In this document: one piece after another, positions 1 through 5,326 of the stretch | Position numbering within the stretch: the first letter of the stretch is position 1 | Layout: each line of letters begins with the position of its first letter | Origin: Thermoplasmata archaeon | GTDB lineage: Archaea > Thermoplasmatota > Thermoplasmata > Sysuiplasmatales > Sysuiplasmataceae | Length of the DNA: 5,896 nt | Reading direction: 5' to 3' | Assembly: GCA_021811925.1 (NCBI GenBank) | Contig: JAKAPY010000110.1 | Location: 1 to 5,896 of the forward strand | Translations under genes and position numbers: made by a program | The notes under the pieces: generated by a model | Databases searched by the model: none | The model's input: the letters and a program-made list of their open reading frames with translations, nothing else | Told to the model about the DNA's origin: nothing

Positions 1-1
1 T

Positions 2-649
2 GAGGCTGAGAATCCCAAGCATATAGCAATTTCGCTCACGGGGGAACCAACTGCATATTCGAGACTCGGGGAGTATATTGAATTGTGCCACAGGGCGGGC
101 ATGACAACATTTCTCGTCACAAATGGAACAAACCCAGAGGTACTCAGGAACCTGAACCCGCTTCCCACTCAGCTATATGTCACCGTCGCAGCGCCATCGC
201 GTGAGATTTTCACCAAGATATGTGCTCCAATCAGGTCTAACGCGTGGGAGCAGCTGATGGAAACGCTTTCATTGCTGCCTTCTCTCGGCACAAGGAAGGT
301 CATAAGGCACACCCTTGTGAAGGACTGGACGCTTGGATTTGAGGGTCAGTATGCAAAACTTGACAGGATAGCCGAACCCCACTTCATAGAATCAAAGGGT
401 TACGTCAACGTCGGGTATTCGCGCGAAAGGCTTACGATGCAGAACATGCCGACGCATGAAGAAATTCGCAAGTTTGCTCTCCGTCTGGCATCGGAAATCG
501 GGGACTACGAACTCCAGAGCGAGAGGAGAGACTCAAGGGTCGCGCTGCTGGTGAAGAAAGGCATCAACCGGTGGCTGCCTGGCCTTGAAAGGCCAATTGA
601 AGAGGAAATAAGGTACAACCAGCCGCGCGATGCCGTCAGTGCAGACTGA
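2..649 (+). CDS. taw1: tRNA 4-demethylwyosine synthase (Taw1/TYW1), 5'-truncated by window edge
   Basis: This radical-SAM enzyme condenses N1-methylguanosine-37 of tRNA-Phe with pyruvate-derived carbons to form the tricyclic 4-demethylwyosine base, the core of wyosine biosynthesis (family knowledge). The frame is open from base 2, giving 215 visible residues. Family signatures seen are ISLTGEPT (visible residues 10-17), TTFLVTNGT (35-43), LPTQLYVTVAAP (54-65), then IRHTLVKDW, FIESKGYVNVGYSRERL and NMPTHEEI, with SRVALL near the end. The family is usually a little over 300 residues, so about one third is missing on the left. That part should hold the CX3CX2C cluster cysteines, so catalytic competence cannot be judged here. 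The TTG and ATG codons at 83 and 101 are internal, not starts. The gene ends in TGA one base before the oppositely oriented FttA gene. The family call is firm. Confidence 0.95.
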   Translation, partial: EAENPKHIAISLTGEPTAYSRLGEYIELCHRAGMTTFLVTNGTNPEVLRNLNPLPTQLYVTVAAPSREIFTKICAPIRSNAWEQLMETLSLLPSLGTRKVIRHTLVKDWTLGFEGQYAKLDRIAEPHFIESKGYVNVGYSRERLTMQNMPTHEEIRKFALRLASEIGDYELQSERRDSRVALLVKKGINRWLPGLERPIEEEIRYNQPRDAVSAD

Positions 650-650
650 C

Positions 651-2576
651 TCACCTAAGGCGGACGGTCTCTAGATTTTGCGGCGCCTTCGTTTCTATCC
701 CAAACTTCTTGTGGATGGTGCTGGCGAGTTCCAGGCATTTGTGCTCTTCGCCGTGACCAAGGAATATCTTGGATGGTTTAGGCTCCAGTCCGGCAACGAA
801 ATTCAGGAGCTGCCTTCTGTCTGAGTGGCCGCTGAAACCGTCAACCGTTTCTATGTTCAGCGTAATTGGGACTGAAATCTGCTGTCCCCTCTCCGTCATC
901 TGAAGTTCTTTCGCTCCCCTCTGAATGCGCCTGCCAAGTGTTCCTTCGGCCTGATAGCCGACGAATATCAGTGTATTGTTGGGGTTGTCGGCCCAGTGCT
1001 TCATGTATTCAAGCACAGGTCCTCCATTCATCATTCCGGAAGTGGCCAGCACGATGCACGGTTCGGGGTCATTGAGAATCTTCTGCCTTGTATCCACGCT
1101 GTCTACTCTCTTGAAGATTGGTGACAGGAACGGGTTTTCCCCGTTCTGGAAAATCTGCGTCCTGAGCTGGCTGTTTAGGTACTCCGGGTATGCGGTATGA
1201 ATCGCGGTTGCCTCCCATATCATGCCATCAAGCCAGACCTGGAGTGTAGGCACCTGTCCCGTCCTCATCAGTTCCTCCAGGACAAGCATTATCTCCTGAG
1301 ACCTTCCAACTGCGAACACGGGGATTATTACCTTGCCCTGTCTGCCCAGGACTCTCTCGACTATCGTTTTCAGCCCCAGGGATGCATCCTGCCTTGAGGC
1401 CTGTATATCATGATATCCGCCGTAGGTGGATTCCATGACAAGCGCCTCGAGTCTCGGGAATTTGTTGTTCGCCGGATTGAGCAGCTATGTTTTTTCGAAC
1501 TTTATGTCCCCGCTGAAGGCGATGTTGTAAAGACCATCACCGATGTGGAAGTGAGCAACAGCCGAGCCAAGTATGTGGCCTGCATTCTGGAAAGTAAGCC
1601 TCACATCCGGGGAGATGTCCGTGGTCTCACCGTATTTCAGCGGTATGCAGTTGGCAACCTCCTTCCTGATGTTGGAAGAGTCGTATGGTGCCTTCTTGCC
1701 CTCACCAAATGCAACTTTGAGCATGTCGAGCTGGAGCATTGACATGAGATCCCGTGTCGGGGGAGTGCAGTAAACGGGCCCGTCGTAACCATATTTGAAC
1801 AGTGCCGGCAGGAGTCCCGTGTGGTCAAGGTGGGCGTGAGTGATCACTATGGCGTCGAGCGACTCTATCGGCTGCAACTCGGGGGCGTTCAGGTATGGAG
1901 CCGGGACGTTTGGACCACCAGCATCCTGATCCGAGGTCCCAAGTCCACAATCGATGAGTACCTTGCTCTGCCTCGTGCTCAGAAGCGAAGAGCTTCTGCC
2001 CACTTCCCTGAACCCTCCAAGTGAAGTTACCCTTACCCAGTTTTCCCCTTCGATTATGGGCCTCGAGAGTCTTCTCCCTACCTTCCTGAGGAAGTCCTTT
2101 CGTTCGTTGGCGATCGTCCTCATGTAAGTCCTGATGTCGCCTATCGTCTTGGAGGCGATCGGAGGTGCCCTGACGACCTTCGGGGCCCACCCTATCTCCT
2201 TCTTTATCTCGTTGAGCACGGCGCCCTGCTTCCCTATGACAGCTCCCGGGCTGAGCGCCTCTATTATGACTTCGCCTGTTTCCTCGTCGAAGAAGATGTC
2301 GACAACCTGCGCATCCTCAGGTATGATTTCCCTTATTTTCTTCTCAGCCGATTCTTCTGGTGCAAGTAGAGAAGGATCCGGTCTTATGTCGACTCGTCTA
2401 CGCAGCACCTGTGCCAGCTGCCTCACTATGTCGGTGTTCTGAGAGTATGTTTCGAAGTTCTTGATATATACAACGACGACAGAAGCCTCGAAGTCTATGT
2501 TGGTGACTTCTATATCGCTGGGTATCGTTTTCCGTACTATGTCTTTTATTTCATCTACTGTCTTCTCAATGGCCAT
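651..2576 (-). CDS. fttA: KH-domain beta-CASP ribonuclease aCPSF1/FttA, interrupted by an in-frame TAG at codon 364
   Basis: Archaeal CPSF73-like 5'-3' exo/endoribonuclease that acts as the general transcription termination factor (family knowledge). The frame is 641 codons, the usual family length. Residues 1-175 are the N-terminal and KH region, with a GKQG (GxxG) loop at 115-118. The metallo-beta-lactamase core follows: LIDCG with D209, HAHLDH 247-252, AGHILGS 332-338 and SGDI 355-358. The beta-CASP part has ESTYGG from E382, IPVFAVGRSQE, LDGMIWEATAIHTAYPEYL, LATSGMMNGGP 510-520, GHSD with H584, and GHGE 607-610. It ends in VRLR then TGA. Codon 364 is TAG, in the same frame as everything on both sides; the family has Arg there. 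If TAG stops translation, the product is a 363-residue fragment lacking the beta-CASP domain. The ATG at 1436 lies inside the conserved MESTYGG and is unlikely to be a true start. The chosen ATG has GAGGAG at 2586-2591, nine bases upstream. psmB lies 87 bp upstream in the same direction, a pairing I recall as common in archaea. Confidence 0.93.
1485..1487 (-). other. In-frame TAG codon inside fttA
   Basis: On the minus strand the codons read GAC ATA AAG TTC GAA AAA ACA TAG CTG CTC AAT, that is DIKFEKT, stop, LLN. The family consensus at this point is 'TRLL', and AGG is a frequent Arg codon in this window, so one A-to-T change explains the TAG. The neighbouring A6 run does not explain it, because the frame is the same before and after. 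Options are assembly or read error, nonsense mutation, or TAG recoding. The sequence alone does not decide between them. Confidence 0.95.
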
Positions 2577-2585
2577 TAGTCTTGA

Positions 2586-2591
2586 CTCCTC
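2586..2591 (-). promoter_or_regulatory. Shine-Dalgarno site of fttA
   Basis: The minus strand reads GAGGAG nine bases before the ATG at 2576-2574. It supports this start over later in-frame codons and implies a leadered transcript, probably shared with psmB. Confidence 0.6.
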
Positions 2592-2603
2592 GAATTATTG
2601 AGC

Positions 2604-2611
2604 TAATTTAA
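2604..2611 (-). promoter_or_regulatory. Possible TATA-like element before fttA
   Basis: The minus strand reads TTAAATTA inside an AT-rich patch between psmB and fttA. A start about 25 bases downstream would fall near 2583, almost at the ATG. That would leave out the GAGGAG ribosome site at 2586-2591, so either this element is not used or read-through from psmB supplies the ribosome site. Weak call from base composition only. Confidence 0.25.
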
Positions 2612-2663
2612 CAAACAACGTAAAATGCCCGCACCTAGTCTTGCCAGATGTGAAGGTGTTTGG

Positions 2664-3302
2664 TTAAGCCGTTTTCAGTATTTTCGCCCATCTTCGCTCT
2701 ATCTCCTTCTCTTCAAGCTTCACGTAGCCCTTGCTTGTGATGTTGACAACCACTGCTTTTCCGCCGCTTGCCGAGTCTCTTTCCATGGCGGAATGAAGTG
2801 CCCTGATTGCAATGTCGCTTGCTTCAGCGACTGTGAGGCCGTCTTCAAAGTGATCCTCCATGACACCCAGCGCGAAAGGCGAGCCCGATCCAATCGACAC
2901 ATACTTGTCGGCCGTCATCCCGCCTGCTGCGTCAAGCCCGTATACAGAGGGCTGGTTGCCATCAACGCCGCCTACTATGAGTCCCACATAGAACGGGGTA
3001 TACCTGTTCGACTGGAGTATGGATGCGGTAAGCGATGCAGCAGACCTGACAGTCATGAAGGAGCCTGTTTTCAGCCTGTGCAGCTCTACCTCGGCCTTGA
3101 TGTATCTTGCAAGAGCCTGATCGTCGCCAACCAGGCCAGCGGTGGTCATGCCAAGATTGTCGTCAAGCTTGTAGATCTTGTCCGCATGCTTGTGGGCAAT
3201 CATGTTTCCCATGGTTGACCTTGTCTCCGACGCAAGCACAGTTCCGTCCTTGCACGCCATGCCGATTGTTGTTGTTCCCTTTTTTAAATCTGATATGTCC
3301 AT
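2664..3302 (-). CDS. psmB: Archaeal 20S proteasome beta subunit precursor
   Basis: Catalytic subunit of the 20S proteasome, an N-terminal-nucleophile threonine protease in the inner rings of the core particle. The product is 212 residues. Residues 1-9 (MDISDLKKG) are a short propeptide cleaved after Gly9, exposing Thr10 as mature Thr1 in the sequence TTTIG. Mature Glu17 (residue 26, in ASETRS) and Lys33 (residue 42, in HADKIYK) are present, as are TAGLVGDDQ, GLDAAGG, the SIGSGSPFA loop and the ERDSASGG segment, so the active site looks complete. Length and propeptide size match the Thermoplasma beta subunit as I remember it. The ATG at 3302 is preceded by GAGGT (3309-3313) at six bases and a TATA-like element at 3361-3368. 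The gene ends in TAA, 87 bp ahead of fttA, with which it may be co-transcribed. The alpha subunit is not in the window. Confidence 0.97.
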   Translation of the reverse strand: MDISDLKKGTTTIGMACKDGTVLASETRSTMGNMIAHKHADKIYKLDDNLGMTTAGLVGDDQALARYIKAEVELHRLKTGSFMTVRSAASLTASILQSNRYTPFYVGLIVGGVDGNQPSVYGLDAAGGMTADKYVSIGSGSPFALGVMEDHFEDGLTVAEASDIAIRALHSAMERDSASGGKAVVVNITSKGYVKLEEKEIERRWAKILKTA

Positions 3303-3308
3303 CAGTCA

Positions 3309-3313
3309 ACCTC
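3309..3313 (-). promoter_or_regulatory. Shine-Dalgarno site of psmB
   Basis: The minus strand reads GAGGT six bases before the ATG at 3302. This fixes the start that gives the nine-residue propeptide. Confidence 0.55.
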
Positions 3314-3360
3314 TGAACAATAGCAAAAAAAGTTTGACAATCACATTAAAACTTGAACAG

Positions 3361-3368
3361 ATATTTAA
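3361..3368 (-). promoter_or_regulatory. TATA-like element upstream of psmB
   Basis: The minus strand reads TTAAATAT, preceded by GTGAAACC, which could serve as a BRE. A start about 25 bases downstream (near 3340) would give a leader of roughly 38 bases containing the psmB ribosome site. The other strand reads ATATTTAA, so the same element could also fire rightward, towards the small reading frame at 3391. Confidence 0.45.
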
Positions 3369-3376
3369 GGTTTCAC

Positions 3377-3383
3377 AGGAGGA
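3377..3383 (+). promoter_or_regulatory. Strong Shine-Dalgarno-like AGGAGGA
   Basis: AGGAGGA lies seven bases before the ATG at 3391. It is the best ribosome-site match noticed in the window, yet it serves only a 23-codon frame. It could be chance, but it is the main reason to list that frame. Confidence 0.35.
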
Positions 3384-3390
3384 ATCGGAA

Positions 3391-3462
3391 ATGGCGAACA
3401 GGAGATTACACATTCAGCTGTCCGATAAGCTCCTCAGGATATCGTATCACAAAGCCTTATGA
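3391..3462 (+). CDS. Possible 23-residue peptide, unrecognised
   Basis: A 23-codon frame beginning MANRRLHIQL and ending in TGA, with a perfect AGGAGGA site seven bases upstream. The peptide is basic and has no membrane segment, signal peptide or cysteine pair, and I recognise no family. Its TGA overlaps, as ATGA (3459-3462), the ATG of a second short frame at 3459-3560 that ends in TAG. It could be a genuine small protein, a leader peptide, the 5' remnant of a decayed gene, or chance. No function is proposed. Confidence 0.2.
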   Translation: MANRRLHIQLSDKLLRISYHKAL

Positions 3463-3800
3463 TCGGTTCGCTAACCGGCCGCCGACATGGAAAAGGCAAC
3501 CCCCTGTTATCTGCGCACCTGTGTCGGCGCCCTGTCTACGTGAAAGTGGGAAAGGTCTAGATTGCTACCATGTGGTAAATGAGTGGCTGAGATGGGTATG
3601 GGGCAAAATCATAATGACGAGAAGCTCCAAAAGTTCTGCAATAAGGGGTCGCCGTGCAATTCCATTAGCGGGTCGTCAATCTTCTCTCGTGCCCCTTTGA
3701 GATTCTATGCCGACCTGTCAGACAATACGCAGTCAATTGAGCGTCCCGCGAGCTGCTGCCGAGAGCGAAATTCGTATGCCAGCATCATTCTAGGAAATGT
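3463..3800. other. Intergenic stretch without a recognised gene; possible structured RNA
   Basis: No convincing protein gene is present on either strand. An open frame at 3592-3852 (86 codons, ends in TAG) has no recognisable motif and unconvincing composition. Several pairings stand out on the plus strand: a 5-bp hairpin with a CGCT loop at 3464-3477; an 11-bp stem at 3480-3490 with 3519-3529 (two GU pairs); and GGGGC 3600-3604 with GCCCC 3691-3695 stacked on ACGAGA 3617-3622 with TCTCGT 3685-3690. This would suit a noncoding RNA, but I could not match it to SRP RNA (no GGAA/AGCAGC helix-8 motif), to RNase P RNA (no paired P4 core motifs), or to a tRNA. Confidence 0.25.
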
Positions 3801-3809
3801 TTTAATAGT

Positions 3810-3837
3810 AGACCCCCTATCTTTAGGATTAGGGTCT
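3810..3837. repeat. Imperfect inverted repeat (hairpin)
   Basis: AGACCC (3810-3815) pairs with GGGTCT (3832-3837), and CCTA (3816-3819) pairs with TAGG (3824-3827) around a TCTT loop. That gives ten pairs with a four-base bulge on the 3' side. It sits just after an AT-rich TTTTAATA patch. No U-tract follows, so it is not a typical terminator. Confidence 0.4.
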
Positions 3838-3838
3838 T

Positions 3839-3885
3839 GGGCTGGTTGTTAGAGTGCATCCCATCCCTTCTGACAAAACTGGCCC
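3839..3885. repeat. Long imperfect inverted repeat upstream of srp54
   Basis: Bases 3839-3852 pair with 3870-3885: a nine-pair outer stem (GGGCTGGTT with AACTGGCCC, two GU pairs) and a five-pair inner stem, separated by a two-base bulge. The loop is about 17 bases. It lies about 100-150 bases before the SRP54 start and upstream of its predicted promoter, so it would be outside the srp54 transcript. Confidence 0.4.
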
Positions 3886-3892
3886 ATCCCTT
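3860..3892. repeat. 10-bp direct repeat CCCATCCCTT, two copies
   Basis: Exact copies lie at 3860-3869 and 3883-3892, 23 bases apart start to start, about two helical turns. A GGGATG in inverted sense follows at 3911-3916. The position about 50-80 bases upstream of the srp54 TATA element would suit a regulator site, but nothing identifies a regulator. Confidence 0.4.
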
Positions 3893-3939
3893 TCTAAACT
3901 GCGTTCTCTTGGGATGTTGGAAATAAAGCGTTTCCTTGA

Positions 3940-3947
3940 TTATAAAA
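3940..3947 (+). promoter_or_regulatory. TATA box of the srp54-trmY transcript
   Basis: TTATAAAA lies about 45 bases before the SRP54 ATG. Initiation about 25 bases downstream (near 3970) would give a leader of roughly 20 bases. It is the best TATA-like match in this gap and is well placed for the gene. Confidence 0.55.
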
Positions 3948-3988
3948 TTCAAATAGAGTATGCGTTTTTGAACTGGCGGGTTTGAAAG

Positions 3989-5326
3989 ATGGTTCTAGAA
4001 GGGCTGGGCGAATCGCTGAGGTCAGTTCTCAAGAAGATCAGTGGTTCGGCAAATGTTGACGAGAAGCTTGTCAAGGAGATAACCAGGGATATTCAACGTG
4101 CGCTCCTGCAGGCAGATGTCAATGTCAACATGGTTCTTCAGCTGTCGAAGAAAGTGGAAGACCGGGCGAAAAACGAGAAGATTCCACCCGGTGCCAGCCT
4201 CAAGGAACACATAATCAAGATAATTTATGAGGAGCTGACCGCGCTGCTCGGTGAAGCAGGGGCGCTGAAGAAGGAGAAGCAGTCGATTATGCTAGTGGGC
4301 CTTTACGGCCAGGGCAAGACAACCACTGCCGGCAAACTTGCCAGGTACCTTTCCAAGAGGGGACTAACTGTCGGACTCATCGCAGCAGATGTTCACAGGC
4401 CTGCTGCTTTTGATCAGCTTCTCCAGATAGGACAGGATATCAAGGTGCCCGTTTTTGGAATACGCGGAGAAAAGGACGCGGTGAAGATAGTCAGGGAAGG
4501 CTTGAAGCAGTTCGAGAACACCGATGTCAAGATCATCGACACGAGCGGCAGGCATTCGCTGGAACAGGACCTCATCGACGAAGTCAAACATGCAGAAAAA
4601 GTCGCAAAGCCAGACCAGAGGATACTGGTGCTGGACGCCTCGGTGGGCCAGCAGGCTGGTGCCCAGGCCAAGGCGTTTCACGAAGCAGTCAATGTCAACG
4701 GCGTCATACTGACCAAACTGGACGGGACCGCAAAGGGAGGCGGGGCACTGAGTGCTGTCGGGCACACGGGCGCTCCGATAATATTCATTGGAACCGGTGA
4801 ACATCTGGAGGACCTGGAGACATTCAATCCTGAGAGATTCGTTTCAAGACTGCTTGGTATGGGGGACCTGCACACACTCCTTGAAAGAATGAGGGAATCG
4901 ATCGACGAAAAGAAGGCTGAGGAGACTGCCAGGAAGATAATGAGCGGCCACTTCACACTGAGGGAAATGTACGAGCAGATGGAGATGCTTGCAGATGTCG
5001 GTCCACTTAAGAGAATCATGTCAATGCTTCCCGGTTTCCCGGGAATGAGGAAGGATGTCGATCCGGAAGAGCTGCAGCGGAAGCTTGCCAGATTCCATGT
5101 GATAATGGATTCCATGACGGACGAAGAGCTTGACAATCCCAAGATTATCAAGTCCAGCCGCGTTCTCAGGGTATCAAGGGGCGCGGGAGTTGAGCAGAGG
5201 GATGTCAGGGAGCTGCTGAAGCAGTATAACCTGTCACGGAAGGCGGTCAAGGGATTCATGGGCAACAGGCAGATAAGAAGGCAGCTTATGAAGCAGATGA
5301 AGGACCAAAAGACCCATGATGATTGA
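3989..5326 (+). CDS. srp54: Signal recognition particle GTPase SRP54
   Basis: Protein component of the archaeal signal recognition particle. It binds the 7S RNA and signal peptides of nascent chains and docks with the receptor FtsY at the membrane in a GTP-dependent way. The 445 residues match the usual length. The N domain spans about 1-95 and includes ALLQADVNV (38-46). The G domain has G1 GLYGQGKTT (104-112), DVHRPAAFDQL (134-144), G3 DTSGRH (184-189), DASVGQQAGAQ (216-226), TKLDG (242-246) and GTGE (268-271). The M domain, about 300-435, is methionine-rich, with MSMLPGFPGM (344-353) and the RNA-binding segment SSRVLRVSRGAG (389-400) followed by VRELLKQYN. Small departures from the consensus I recall are Tyr and Gln in G1 (often GLQGSGKTT) and Ser in G3 (often DTAGRH); they look tolerable. 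The start matches the family N-terminus (MVLEGLGESLR). It ends in TGA and overlaps trmY by 11 bases, suggesting one transcript. Confidence 0.98.
   Translation: MVLEGLGESLRSVLKKISGSANVDEKLVKEITRDIQRALLQADVNVNMVLQLSKKVEDRAKNEKIPPGASLKEHIIKIIYEELTALLGEAGALKKEKQSIMLVGLYGQGKTTTAGKLARYLSKRGLTVGLIAADVHRPAAFDQLLQIGQDIKVPVFGIRGEKDAVKIVREGLKQFENTDVKIIDTSGRHSLEQDLIDEVKHAEKVAKPDQRILVLDASVGQQAGAQAKAFHEAVNVNGVILTKLDGTAKGGGALSAVGHTGAPIIFIGTGEHLEDLETFNPERFVSRLLGMGDLHTLLERMRESIDEKKAEETARKIMSGHFTLREMYEQMEMLADVGPLKRIMSMLPGFPGMRKDVDPEELQRKLARFHVIMDSMTDEELDNPKIIKSSRVLRVSRGAGVEQRDVRELLKQYNLSRKAVKGFMGNRQIRRQLMKQMKDQKTHDD

Noticed and set aside
651..1436. A separate 261-residue gene starting at ATG 1436
   Set aside because: It begins inside the conserved MESTYGG of the beta-CASP domain. 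The sixteen codons upstream, back to the TAG, also match the family in the same frame. It is the C-terminal part of fttA.
1485..1500. Frameshift in the A6 run as the cause of the split fttA
   Set aside because: Codons before and after the TAG are in one frame and match the family continuously, so no net indel is present.
2625..3218. 197-codon plus-strand frame
   Set aside because: Entirely antisense to psmB, whose active-site residues are complete; cysteine-rich composition and no family match.
3461..3800. 7S SRP RNA, RNase P RNA or tRNA in the psmB-srp54 gap
   Set aside because: The helix-8 GGAA/AGCAGC motif, the paired RNase P core motifs and a T-loop GTTCRANNC with an acceptor stem were all looked for on both strands and not found. 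TCTAGATTGCTACC at 3556-3569 resembles an RNase P segment only loosely.
3592..3852. 86-codon plus-strand frame ending in TAG
   Set aside because: No ribosome site, no known motif, and it runs through stem-forming sequence; treated as a chance frame.
4364..4804. 146-codon minus-strand frame
   Set aside because: Antisense to the SRP54 G domain, with no recognisable motif.
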